From: UBA4877 sp002399285
GTDB lineage: Bacteria > Bacillota > Thermoanaerobacteria > Thermoanaerobacterales > UBA4877
Direction of reading: 5' to 3'
Assembly: GCA_036771835.1 (NCBI GenBank)
Contig: DAIPGN010000017.1
Span: forward strand, 1-45,078
Length of the DNA: 45,078 bases
Shown: in pieces, positions 22,430 through 31,066 of the stretch
Layout: each line of letters starts with the position of its first letter
Numbering within the stretch: the first letter of the stretch is position 1
The notes under the pieces: model-generated
Databases searched by the model: none
What the model saw: the letters and a program-made list of their open reading frames with translations, nothing else
Told to the model about the DNA's origin: nothing
Made by a program: the position numbers and the translations under genes

Positions 22430-25081
22430 TTATCTATCCCTATGCTTTATCGTAGCCTGTGCTGCAGCCAGTCTTGCTACCGGCACCCTGTAAGGCGAAC
22501 AGCTTACATAGTTCAGGCCGGCGGTATAGCAGAATTCAACGGATCTCGGGTCTCCGCCGTGCTCGCCGCAGATACCCAGCGAGAGATCGCTCTTTACGCT
22601 GCGGCCCTTGTCATGAGCTATCTTTATCAACTGTCCGACTCCCTCTGCATCCAAAGTCTCAAATGGATCGTCGGTCAGTATTTTCTTTTCTACATACTGG
22701 AACAGGAACATATGCTCCGCATCGTCACGGCTGTATCCAAATGTTGTCTGAGTAAGATCGTTAGTCCCGAAGGAGAAGAAATCTGCATACTCGGCTATCT
22801 GGTCGGCTATCAGCGCGGCTCTCGGGACTTCTATCATGGTGCCTATCTTATAGTCTAACTTTACTCCGGTCGCATCCATGATCTCCCTGCCGATATTTTC
22901 GGCCATTTCCCTCAGCCTCTTCATCTCTTCCTGAGTACCTACCAACGGGAACATGATCTCCGGCAGAACGTTCACGCCTTGCTTTTTGAGATTCACTACG
23001 GCGTTCAATATAGCCCTTATCTGCATCTCGTAGATCTCGGGATATATCATTCCCAGACGGCAGCCTCTGAAGCCCAACATCGGGTTGAACTCCTTCAGAT
23101 CTCTTACGTTTTTCAGAAGTTTTTCAGTCTCTTCTATTTCCTTATGTGAACCATTGGTGAGTTTCAAGGTATTCAGCTTTATTGCCAGTTCCAGCTCGTC
23201 GGGCATGAATTCATGCAGCGGCGGATCCAGCAGCCTTATGATAACCTCCAGACCTTCCATTGCCTTGAGGATGGCTTCAAAATCGCCCTGCTGCATGGGA
23301 AGCAGTTTATCCAACGCTGCCTTTCTGTCCTCATAGTTTTGAGCTAATATCATCTTCTGTACGACGGGCAGTCTGTCCGTAGCCATGAACATGTGCTCGG
23401 TACGGCAAAGGCCTATGCCCTTGGCGCCGAAATTCCTGGCCGTGGCTGCATCTACGGGAGTATCTGCATTGGCCCTGACGCCTATCTTGGCAACCTCGTC
23501 GCTCCATGACAGCAGCTTTGTGAATTCCTCGGAGAACGTCGGGTCTACGAAATTTACCCTGCCGGGAATGACGCTGCCGGTGGTGCCGTCGACGGTGATG
23601 ATATCGCCCTTCTTTATAGTCAGGTCGCCAACTGTAAACAGCTCGCGGTCTAAGTCTATCTTTATGCCCTCGCATCCGCATACTGCGGGCTTACCCATGC
23701 CTCTTGCCACGACCGCGGCGTGGCTGGTCATGCCGCCGCGGCTGGTAAGCACGCCTTCTGCCGCATAAAGTCCATGTATGTCGTCGGGCGTGGTTTCCGG
23801 TCTTACCAGTATGACCTTTCTGCCTTCCTCATTGACGACTTTTTCCGCCTCATCGGCGTCGAATACGACTTCTCCCATGCCTGCGCCGGGGGATGCCGCA
23901 AGTCCCTTTGCCACCACATTATACTTTGAGTTGGGGTCGATCTGCCTGTGCATTACCATGGAGATCTGCTCGGGATCGACTCTCATGAGTGCGGTCTCCT
24001 TATCGATAATGCCCTCTTCGTACATATCGACGGCGACTTTTATGGCGGCCTGAGGAGTCCTCTTGCCGCTTCTGGTCTGCAGCATGTACAGTTTGCCCTT
24101 CTGTACGGTGAATTCCATGTCCTGCATGTCTTTATAGTGATTTTCCAAAGTCTTTGCGACGTTCAGCAGCTGATTATACAACTCGGGATCTTCATCATTC
24201 AGCTGAGCGATAGGCTTTGGCGTCCTTATGCCGGCCACTACGTCTTCGCCCTGGGCATTGATGAGGAACTCGCCATAGAAGACCTTTTCGCCGGTGGACG
24301 GGTTTCTGGTGAATGCGACTCCGGTACCTGAGTCATCGCCCATGTTGCCGAAGACCATCATTACCACGTTTACGGCCGTGCCCCATTCCTCCGGGATCTT
24401 GTTCAATTTTCTGTATGTCTTGGCCCTGGCTGTATTCCAGGACTCAAATACTGCGTTTATGGACATGAGCAGCTGCTCTTTTACGTCCTGAGGGAATTCT
24501 CTTCCCATATTCTTCTTTACTATCTCCTTGTACCTCTTTATGAGTTCCTGGAGATTTTCTGCAGTAAGTTCGGTGTCGAGCTTTACGCCGACTTCCTCTT
24601 TCAACTTTTCCAATTCGCTTTCAAACAGGTTGATATCCACATGCATTACCACGTCGCTGAACATCTGTATGAAACGGCGGTAGCAGTCATAGGCAAACCT
24701 AGGGTTGCTGGATTCTGCGGCCAGGCCGTTTACCGTCTGGTCATTCAGTCCGAGGTTGAGTATGGTGTCCATCATGCCGGGCATGGAAATCCTTGCGCCT
24801 GAACGTACGGATACAAGCAGGGGATGCGCGCTGTCACCCAGTTTTCTTCCTGCCTTTTGCTCTAATTTAGAAAGATATGCCATGACGTCGTCGGTAATTT
24901 CCTTAGGTAGTTTCTGGCCATTCTGATTGTAGACCGTGCATGCTTCCGTGGTGATAGTAAATCCGGGAGGAACCGGAAGACCGATGTGGGTCATCTCGGC
25001 CAGGCCTGCTCCTTTGCCACCAAGGAGCTCTTTCATGGAGCCGTTCCCTTCTTCAAACATGTATAAGTACTTCTTTGCCAT
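22430..25081 (-). CDS. ppdK: Pyruvate, phosphate dikinase
   Basis: 883-residue enzyme interconverting pyruvate + ATP + Pi and phosphoenolpyruvate + AMP + PPi. The N-terminal ATP-grasp domain starts KYLYMFEEGNGSMKELLGGKGAGLAEM. The swivelling phosphohistidine domain has GGMTSHAAVVARGMGKPAVC with His454. The C-terminal TIM barrel has SFGTNDLTQTTFGYSRDDAE and GICGEHGGDP. Full length. AAGGAGG lies 10 bases before the ATG. It is co-directional with its regulator 54 bp upstream, an arrangement that implies reversible PPi-dependent control of pyruvate/PEP flux. Confidence 0.97.
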   Translation of the reverse strand: MAKKYLYMFEEGNGSMKELLGGKGAGLAEMTHIGLPVPPGFTITTEACTVYNQNGQKLPKEITDDVMAYLSKLEQKAGRKLGDSAHPLLVSVRSGARISMPGMMDTILNLGLNDQTVNGLAAESSNPRFAYDCYRRFIQMFSDVVMHVDINLFESELEKLKEEVGVKLDTELTAENLQELIKRYKEIVKKNMGREFPQDVKEQLLMSINAVFESWNTARAKTYRKLNKIPEEWGTAVNVVMMVFGNMGDDSGTGVAFTRNPSTGEKVFYGEFLINAQGEDVVAGIRTPKPIAQLNDEDPELYNQLLNVAKTLENHYKDMQDMEFTVQKGKLYMLQTRSGKRTPQAAIKVAVDMYEEGIIDKETALMRVDPEQISMVMHRQIDPNSKYNVVAKGLAASPGAGMGEVVFDADEAEKVVNEEGRKVILVRPETTPDDIHGLYAAEGVLTSRGGMTSHAAVVARGMGKPAVCGCEGIKIDLDRELFTVGDLTIKKGDIITVDGTTGSVIPGRVNFVDPTFSEEFTKLLSWSDEVAKIGVRANADTPVDAATARNFGAKGIGLCRTEHMFMATDRLPVVQKMILAQNYEDRKAALDKLLPMQQGDFEAILKAMEGLEVIIRLLDPPLHEFMPDELELAIKLNTLKLTNGSHKEIEETEKLLKNVRDLKEFNPMLGFRGCRLGMIYPEIYEMQIRAILNAVVNLKKQGVNVLPEIMFPLVGTQEEMKRLREMAENIGREIMDATGVKLDYKIGTMIEVPRAALIADQIAEYADFFSFGTNDLTQTTFGYSRDDAEHMFLFQYVEKKILTDDPFETLDAEGVGQLIKIAHDKGRSVKSDLSLGICGEHGGDPRSVEFCYTAGLNYVSCSPYRVPVARLAAAQATIKHRDR

Positions 25082-25135
25082 TTACTATGTAACCTCCTTT
25101 ATGATCTTAATTTATATAAAGCGCTCATCGCGCTG

Positions 25136-25921
25136 TTATACGCCGCTGATCCTTAAATGATCCATTATGATCTGCGCGGTCTCTTCCACTGCCTTGTTTG
25201 TAACGTCTATTTTGAGACACTTGAGGCGGTCCATGACCGTTTCGGCATATGCCGTCTCCTGCTTTATCCTGCCTAAGTCGGCATAGGATGCGCTGATGCC
25301 AAGTCCCATGGCCTTTATCCTTTCGGTGCGTATCTCATGCAGTTTATAAGGCGCAATGGTAAGGCCGGCTATTCTGTTTGAGGGTACCTTGAGTATTTCC
25401 GTGGGCAGCTGAGACTCCGGGATAAGAGGCAGATTGGCTGCCTTGATGCCTTTGTTGGCCAGGTACATGCACAGCGGAGTCTTGGACGTCCTGGACAGTC
25501 CAATGACGACCACATCCGCATTTAGAATCTCATTGATCCTGAGCCCATCATCGTGAAGGAATACATATTCCATGGCCAGTATCTTCTTCGAATACACCTT
25601 TGCGTCTGAGTCAGCCTGATTCTTAGTGCCGTATTTCAGCAGCTCGACAATATATTCCAGAAGATCGATAGCCATGACGTTGTTTACTTCACACTCCTGC
25701 AGCAGAGTATCCCTGAGATTGTCTATCATGACCGCGGACAATATCATCGAATTCCGCCGCTTGGCCCGATATACAATATCCCTGATCTCCTGTATATCTC
25801 CGAGATAAGGTACTTCGACCATGGAAAAATCACGGCCCAGCTGCAGTGCCGCCGCCTTTACAAGTTCTGAGACGGCATCCGTCGAGGAGTCTGAAATTAT
25901 GTAGATCGTAGAGTCTTCCAT
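25136..25921 (-). CDS. PPDK regulatory protein (kinase/pyrophosphorylase, DUF299)
   Basis: ~261-residue bifunctional regulator that phosphorylates a threonine of PPDK with ADP and removes it by phosphorolysis. The N-terminus is IYIISDSSTDAVSELVKAA; the P-loop-like motif VVVIGLSRTSKTPLCMYLA lies near residue 145, and KAANLPLIPESQLPTEI follows. It sits directly upstream of ppdK and is likely co-transcribed. GTG 25927 is in frame; ATG 25921 has GGATGG at a better distance. Confidence 0.93.
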   Translation of the reverse strand: MEDSTIYIISDSSTDAVSELVKAAALQLGRDFSMVEVPYLGDIQEIRDIVYRAKRRNSMILSAVMIDNLRDTLLQECEVNNVMAIDLLEYIVELLKYGTKNQADSDAKVYSKKILAMEYVFLHDDGLRINEILNADVVVIGLSRTSKTPLCMYLANKGIKAANLPLIPESQLPTEILKVPSNRIAGLTIAPYKLHEIRTERIKAMGLGISASYADLGRIKQETAYAETVMDRLKCLKIDVTNKAVEETAQIIMDHLRISGV

Positions 25922-26120
25922 AGTCACCCATCCAAAACATATTTTTGATCTGTGGGTATAAATTAATGTAATTATTAAAACATAAATAGTATAACACTAT
26001 TTCGTGTCTTTAAAAAGATGCATTTACAAAGATAATTTTTTCCATATATGATATTAATATTTTAATAAATTTCTTCTCGGAGAAATAAATGAGGTATAAT
26101 TATATAAAAGGAGGTTTCCT

Positions 26121-27539
26121 ATGACAGCACCGCTTTTTGATGGCTTATTGAGATATGTGGAAAAGCAGACCATACCGTTTCATATGCCCGGACACAAACA
26201 GGGAAAGGGCATACTGAGGGCGGACGAATTAAAGGAAAATATCTTTAAAATAGACCTGACCGAGTTTTTGGATACGGACAACCTGCATAATGCCAAAGGG
26301 ATAATTCTTGAGGCCGAACAGATGGCGGCCGCGGCATTTGGAGCGAAGAGGACATTTTTTCTGGTGAACGGGACTACCGGCGGCATCTATGCCATGATGC
26401 TGTCCACGCTGCACCCCGGGGAAAAACTGCTGATAGAGAGAAGCTGCCACCGGTCATCCTTCGGCGGCATGATACTCGCAGGGGTAAAGCCGGCGTATAT
26501 AGAGCCTACGGTGGACTTTGAAGACGGGATATCCGTGGGGGTGACGCCGGAGAGCGTGGAGAGGGCCATTATCGAGAACATGGACGCTGCGGCAGTGATG
26601 GTGACATATCCCAATTTCTACGGACTGTGTATGGATATAAAGTCCATAGCCGATATTGTGCACCGTTATGATAAGATCCTCCTAGTCGACGAGGCCCACG
26701 GGGTCCATTTCAAGTTCCATGAGGATCTGCCCATGACGGCTTTGGAAGCGGGGGCGGACATGGTGGTGCAGAGCGCACACAAGACGCTTCCGTCATTCAC
26801 GCAGAGCTCGCTGCTTCACGTGGGCAGCGACAGGATAGACATGGACAGACTGGTATTTGCGCTGCGCCTTGTGCAGACGACAAGCCCGTCCTATCTGCTG
26901 ATGGCTTCTCTGGATCTGGCAAGGGAAGAACTGGAGGATCATCCCGAGATGCTGGACAAGGCTGTGAAGCTTTCCTATATGGCCAGGGAGAGACTTGAGG
27001 GATCTCGGGACATCCATGTGATAGATGAGGATATCATAGGGCAATACGGGATAGTGGATATAGACCCCACTAAGCTGGTGGTCAATGTCAAGGGACTGAA
27101 CATGACCGGACATGAGGCAGAAGTAATTTTGCGCGACAGGTATAATATACAGGTAGAGCTTTCCGATATGTATAATATATTGCCCATGATAACCGTCGGC
27201 GACAGGGAAGAGGATGTAATGAAACTGACCGACGCTATACTGCGGCTTGAAAGAAATGCGAATAACAAGGTAATTCCCATAACCTTTGACTATAAGGCGC
27301 CTGAGATCATTTACAGCCCGAGGGAAGCGTCCTTTATGCAGAAGACGAGGGTGCCCATCGTGGAGAGCGTGGGCAGGACGGCCGGTGATTTTCTCATACC
27401 CTATCCGCCGGGTATACCCTATGTGGTGCCCGGAGAGCTGATCACCACGGGCATTGCCTTGGAGATCGAGGAACTGGCGGCGATAGGCATCGAGGTCGTG
27501 GGCTATGACAACGGATATGTGAACATACTGGATATTTAG
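26121..27539 (+). CDS. Orn/Lys/Arg decarboxylase-family PLP enzyme (YaaO-like)
   Basis: 472-residue fold-type I PLP enzyme of the bacterial arginine/lysine decarboxylase family. The N-terminus has IPFHMPGHKQGKGI, then LTEFLDTDNLHNAKG, FFLVNGTTGGIYAM and VDEAHGVHF. The PLP lysine is in VVQSAHKTLPSFTQSS near residue 222. It is shorter than the ~700-residue inducible decarboxylases and matches the biosynthetic YaaO/SpeA type. As in Bacillus, it sits directly upstream of tmk. AAAAGGAGG precedes the ATG. Arginine versus lysine preference cannot be read from the sequence. Confidence 0.85.
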   Translation: MTAPLFDGLLRYVEKQTIPFHMPGHKQGKGILRADELKENIFKIDLTEFLDTDNLHNAKGIILEAEQMAAAAFGAKRTFFLVNGTTGGIYAMMLSTLHPGEKLLIERSCHRSSFGGMILAGVKPAYIEPTVDFEDGISVGVTPESVERAIIENMDAAAVMVTYPNFYGLCMDIKSIADIVHRYDKILLVDEAHGVHFKFHEDLPMTALEAGADMVVQSAHKTLPSFTQSSLLHVGSDRIDMDRLVFALRLVQTTSPSYLLMASLDLAREELEDHPEMLDKAVKLSYMARERLEGSRDIHVIDEDIIGQYGIVDIDPTKLVVNVKGLNMTGHEAEVILRDRYNIQVELSDMYNILPMITVGDREEDVMKLTDAILRLERNANNKVIPITFDYKAPEIIYSPREASFMQKTRVPIVESVGRTAGDFLIPYPPGIPYVVPGELITTGIALEIEELAAIGIEVVGYDNGYVNILDI

Positions 27540-27550
27540 GGGGATGAAAA

Positions 27551-28198
27551 TTGGGTTTATTCATCAGTTTTGAAGGTACGGACGGGTGCGGAAAGTCCAC
27601 CCAGATGATGCTGCTGAAGGAACGGCTCACAGGTTTGGGATACAGGGTTATGTCCACGCGGGAGCCGGGCGGAACTCCCATAGGCGAGAAGATCAGAGCG
27701 ATCCTGCTGGATAAGGAAAATGTGGGAATGGAGGCGCTTACGGAGGCATACCTATATGCCGCAAGCCGCACCCTTACGGTGAGACAGGTGCTCAGGCCCG
27801 GCCTGGCCGATTACGATTTCGTCCTGGTGGACAGATACGTCGATTCCAGTCTGGCCTATCAGGGCCAGGCCAGAGGCATCGGCATAGACGCCGTATATGC
27901 AATAAACGCCCCGGCCATAGACGGGCTGTTTCCCGACATCACCTTTTTGTTGGACGCCCTCCCGATAGAACTCATGGAAAGGTCGGCCGGCGACCCCGAC
28001 AGAATAGAGGGCGAGGGCGAGGCCTTACAGGAAAGGGCCAGGGAGGGGTATCATATATTGGCGGAAAGATATAAAGACCGGTATGTGATCTTGGATGCGC
28101 TGCAGGAAAGACAGGCACTTACCGAAGAGATGTTATGTGAGGTCTTAAGTAGGGTAAGGGGGGATTTGAGTGAAGGTAGAAAATATAAGAATGAATAA
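27551..28198 (+). CDS. tmk: Thymidylate kinase
   Basis: 215-residue dTMP kinase. P-loop FEGTDGCGKSTQ is at residues ~7-18, TREPGGTPIGEKIR at ~37-50, the DRY motif VDRYVDSSLAYQG at ~95-107, and the TMPK LID region (SAGDPDRIEGEGEALQ) at ~146-161. The start is TTG 27551 after GGGGATGA. It is 11 bp from the decarboxylase gene and its 3' end overlaps the yaaR start by 29 bases, so the cluster is tightly coupled. Confidence 0.95.
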   Translation: MGLFISFEGTDGCGKSTQMMLLKERLTGLGYRVMSTREPGGTPIGEKIRAILLDKENVGMEALTEAYLYAASRTLTVRQVLRPGLADYDFVLVDRYVDSSLAYQGQARGIGIDAVYAINAPAIDGLFPDITFLLDALPIELMERSAGDPDRIEGEGEALQERAREGYHILAERYKDRYVILDALQERQALTEEMLCEVLSRVRGDLSEGRKYKNE

Positions 28199-28601
28199 TG
28201 TCGGCACACCCATAGCAGTAAGAAATAAAAATGCCGGAGGCAACTTCAAGGAGAATCTTTTTAGCGCTGAAGACGGTTATGACCGCGAAAAACTTAAAAG
28301 CCTCATGGCGGATATAGACGAAAAGTCCAAACAGCTCAAGGTCATGCTCGATATAGACACCCTCATGGCCTATAAGGATATGGTGGGCACTTTTATGAAG
28401 GAGGTACTCTCCGCATACGACGCATCAAAAAGGGATTATATGGATTATAGAGGAAGACACAAGATTTATGTTATAATAGAAGAGGTAAACAAAAAGCTCA
28501 GCAAGCTCACCGAAGAATTTATGAAGAAGGAAAAAGACACCTTCACTGTCCTGGAAAGGATAGATGAGATAAGAGGACTTTTGGTAGATATGTACGAATG
28601 A
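28170..28601 (+). CDS. yaaR: YaaR family protein (DUF327)
   Basis: 143-residue mainly helical protein of the DUF327/YaaR family: a disordered N-terminus, then FKENLFSAEDGYDREKLKSLMADIDEKSKQL and a helical body ending RIDEIRGLLVDMYE. Function is not established; the family is consistently encoded between tmk and holB in Firmicutes. GTG 28170 with a G-rich Shine-Dalgarno (AAGGGGGG) overlaps tmk; ATG 28191 is the alternative start. Confidence 0.8.
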   Translation: MKVENIRMNNVGTPIAVRNKNAGGNFKENLFSAEDGYDREKLKSLMADIDEKSKQLKVMLDIDTLMAYKDMVGTFMKEVLSAYDASKRDYMDYRGRHKIYVIIEEVNKKLSKLTEEFMKKEKDTFTVLERIDEIRGLLVDMYE

Positions 28602-28611
28602 GGTGTAGTTC

Positions 28612-29568
28612 ATGAGTTTTAATGATGTCCTCGGCGCAGACCATATATTCGAGCGGTTCAAAGATAAAGAGCACCTCTCCAACGTCTATGTCATAACCGG
28701 GGAGAAGGGTTCGGGAAAGGGCCTGGCCGCTAAAGAAACAGCCAAGTATCTGAATTGCACGGGTACAGACAGACCCTGTGATACATGCAGAAACTGCCGG
28801 GCCATAGAAGCCGGCGCTTTTCCCGATGTATATACTACCGCGCAGGGCAGATCCATCGGCGTGGATGAAATAAGAGGTATCATCGAAAAGGCCGCCATAA
28901 AGCCCTATGCATCAAGCTACAACATCTTCATAATAGATAAGGCGGACGTCATGACGCCGGAGGCGCAGAACGCCATTTTAAAGACCCTGGAAGAATGTCA
29001 TGAAAACAACATCTTTTTGCTGCTTGCCGATTCCTTGAGCGCAGTCCTGCCTACAATACGTTCCAGGGCGCAGATCCTGTCGATGAAAAGATCGGAAGAG
29101 CGGGAGCTGACAGGCATGCTCATGAAGCGCTATGATATCGGCAGGGAAAAGGCACTGTTTGCCGCACGATTTTCCAAGGGGGTCGTGGGAAGGGCGGTAA
29201 TGCTGCTGCAGCCCGAGCACATCGAATTCCGCGGCATGGTGTTCGATGTGATAGACAGGCTTAAGAACATGAAACCCTACGACGTCTTTGACATATATAA
29301 ATCTTTAAAGCCGGACAGAGAGACGGCGGGGGACGTACTGGATATATTGGAGTCCTTTTATAGGGACCTGCTCATGATAAACGGCGGCAATCATGAATTT
29401 ATAATAAATGTAGATAAGCGCAGTTATCTTGAAGACTATGGCAGATTTTCCGATGCAAGATTGGTACAAATAATCGAAAGGATAGAAGAAATGAGGAAGT
29501 ATATCTCGTATAATTCCAACATACAACTTACGTTCGACGTATTATTCTTAGATATATTGGGGGTGTGA
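28612..29568 (+). CDS. holB: DNA polymerase III delta' subunit
   Basis: 318-residue AAA+ clamp-loader subunit. It has a P-loop variant VYVITGEKGSGKGLAAKETA (~27-46), a zinc module CDTCRNC (~57-63), IFIIDKADVMTPEAQNAILKTLEE (~103-126) containing the Walker B and helix, and the sensor-1 segment IFLLLADSLSAVLPTIRSR with the SRC-like arginine. It loads the beta clamp on DNA with gamma/tau and delta. It lies 10 bp after yaaR and directly before ricT, the standard Firmicute order. Confidence 0.93.
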   Translation: MSFNDVLGADHIFERFKDKEHLSNVYVITGEKGSGKGLAAKETAKYLNCTGTDRPCDTCRNCRAIEAGAFPDVYTTAQGRSIGVDEIRGIIEKAAIKPYASSYNIFIIDKADVMTPEAQNAILKTLEECHENNIFLLLADSLSAVLPTIRSRAQILSMKRSEERELTGMLMKRYDIGREKALFAARFSKGVVGRAVMLLQPEHIEFRGMVFDVIDRLKNMKPYDVFDIYKSLKPDRETAGDVLDILESFYRDLLMINGGNHEFIINVDKRSYLEDYGRFSDARLVQIIERIEEMRKYISYNSNIQLTFDVLFLDILGV

Positions 29569-29570
29569 AT

Positions 29571-30404
29571 TTGGCAAGCGTTGTCGGAGTGAGATTTAAA
29601 AAAGCGGGAAAAATTTATTATTTTGACCCGGTTGATATAGATGCGGCGCCCGGAACCGATGTGATCGTGGAGACGTCCAGAGGCATCGAATTCGGAGATG
29701 TGGTCACGGGAAGAAAGGAAATACCCGACGAAGAGATAGTGACCCCGTTAAAGCCGGTGATCAGGATCGCGACGGAAGAGGATACGGCTCGTCAGAAGGA
29801 AAACGAAGAAAGAGCCAAAGATGCAATGAAGGAATGCATAAATAAGATAGACCAGCACAAGATGGATATGAAGATCATAGATGCCGAGTACACTTTTGAT
29901 AACAGCAAGATCATATTTTATTTCACAGCGGACGGCAGGGTGGACTTTCGCGAATTGGTGAAGGAGCTGGCGGCCATATTCAAGACCAGGATAGAGCTTC
30001 GCCAGATAGGCGTAAGGGATGAAGCCAAATCCATAGGAGGTCTCGGACCATGCGGCAGATCTCTTTGCTGCGGATGCTTCCTGGGCGATTTTGAGCCGGT
30101 CTCCATCAAAATGGCCAAGGACCAGAATCTCTCGCTGAACCCCACCAAGATATCGGGGCTCTGCGGCAGACTGATGTGCTGTCTCAAATATGAACAGGAC
30201 GTATATGAGGAAACCAGGTCATGCCTTCCTCTGGAGGGCAGTATAGTCCTTACCCCACAAGGCGAGGGCAGGGTATCCGAGGTAAATGTGCTCAAGAAGA
30301 CGCTCAAGGTGAATATACCTAATGATGAAGGCATAGAGATATCCTATGTGTTTAAACCATGTGAAATTACAATAATAATGCAGCCCGAGTTAAAAGAAGA
30401 ATAA
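29571..30404 (+). CDS. ricT: RicT/YaaT, PSP1-domain regulatory iron-sulfur protein
   Basis: ~277-residue PSP1-domain protein. The N-terminus is ASVVGVRFKKAGKIYYFDP, and the cysteine block GPCGRSLCCGCFLGDFEPVS plus GLCGRLMCCLKYEQ (~155-205) carries the ligands of the Fe-S clusters known in the RicA/RicF/RicT (Y) complex. That complex controls RNA maturation with RNase Y and sporulation in Bacillus. GTG 29565 overlaps the holB stop; TTG 29571, with GGGGGTG upstream, gives the family-typical start. A bidirectional terminator follows and the conserved cluster is interrupted here. Confidence 0.93.
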   Translation: MASVVGVRFKKAGKIYYFDPVDIDAAPGTDVIVETSRGIEFGDVVTGRKEIPDEEIVTPLKPVIRIATEEDTARQKENEERAKDAMKECINKIDQHKMDMKIIDAEYTFDNSKIIFYFTADGRVDFRELVKELAAIFKTRIELRQIGVRDEAKSIGGLGPCGRSLCCGCFLGDFEPVSIKMAKDQNLSLNPTKISGLCGRLMCCLKYEQDVYEETRSCLPLEGSIVLTPQGEGRVSEVNVLKKTLKVNIPNDEGIEISYVFKPCEITIIMQPELKEE

Positions 30405-30424
30405 ATATATAATAGGATATATAA

Positions 30425-30457
30425 AAGCCACAGGAAATATTTCCTTTCCTGTGGCTT
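30425..30457. terminator. Bidirectional terminator between ricT and the peroxiredoxin gene
   Basis: A perfect 13 bp stem AAGCCACAGGAAA / TTTCCTGTGGCTT with a 7-base loop lies between the convergent genes. Confidence 0.85.
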
Positions 30458-30472
30458 AAATGATATGTTCTT

Positions 30473-30970
30473 TTATAGTGTGGCCTGGCCCTTTTTCCAG
30501 TTCACCGGGCATGCCCCGCCGGACTGCAGAGCGGCAAGCACTCTCAATATCTCATCTACGTTCCTGCCGATAGCAGGCTCATGGATTACGGAATATCTGA
30601 CCTTCCCCTCGGGGTCTATTATAAAGGCGGCCCTAAGAGCGATACCCGCGTCTTTTATCAGGATCTCATAGCTATCCGCCATGGTCTTGTTGTAATCCGA
30701 GATCAAGGGGTAGCCGATACCTCCCAGTTCCTTTATCCATGCCTCATGAGAATAGACGCTGTCCGTGTTGGCGCCTAACACCTCGGCGCCCAGTTCTTTA
30801 AAATCATTCAGCTTCTTATTGAATTCAGGTATTTCCGTGCTGCATACGCCGGAAAAGTCCTGAGGATAGAAAAACAGCACCAGCCATTTTCCTTTATAGT
30901 CCGAAAGCTTTATATTACCTTTAGTGCTTTGCAGATTAAAATCAGGAGCCATCATTCCAGGAATCAACAT
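30473..30970 (-). CDS. 2-Cys peroxiredoxin (AhpC/Prx family)
   Basis: ~165-residue thiol peroxidase reducing H2O2 and organic hydroperoxides. The peroxidatic Cys43 is in FFYPQDFSGVCSTE; the usual TFVCPTE is changed to SGVCSTE. The resolving Cys near residue 155 is in SGGACPVNWKKG, so it is a typical 2-Cys enzyme. ATG 30970, preceded by GGATGGG, is preferred over ATG 30991, which lacks a ribosome site. It is convergent with ricT and is the first gene of the segment interposed in the conserved cluster. Confidence 0.88.
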   Translation of the reverse strand: MLIPGMMAPDFNLQSTKGNIKLSDYKGKWLVLFFYPQDFSGVCSTEIPEFNKKLNDFKELGAEVLGANTDSVYSHEAWIKELGGIGYPLISDYNKTMADSYEILIKDAGIALRAAFIIDPEGKVRYSVIHEPAIGRNVDEILRVLAALQSGGACPVNWKKGQATL

Positions 30971-31066
30971 ATTAATCCCATCCCTAATCATATGTATTTA
31001 GATAATTATTAACTAATAATAACTATCTATAAATATAATATCACATTTAGAATGAGAAATCAATTC

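Noticed and set aside
22349..22858. Plus-strand ORFs opposite ppdK (including 22349-22858 and many others)
   Set aside because: All are antisense to the intact pyruvate phosphate dikinase gene.
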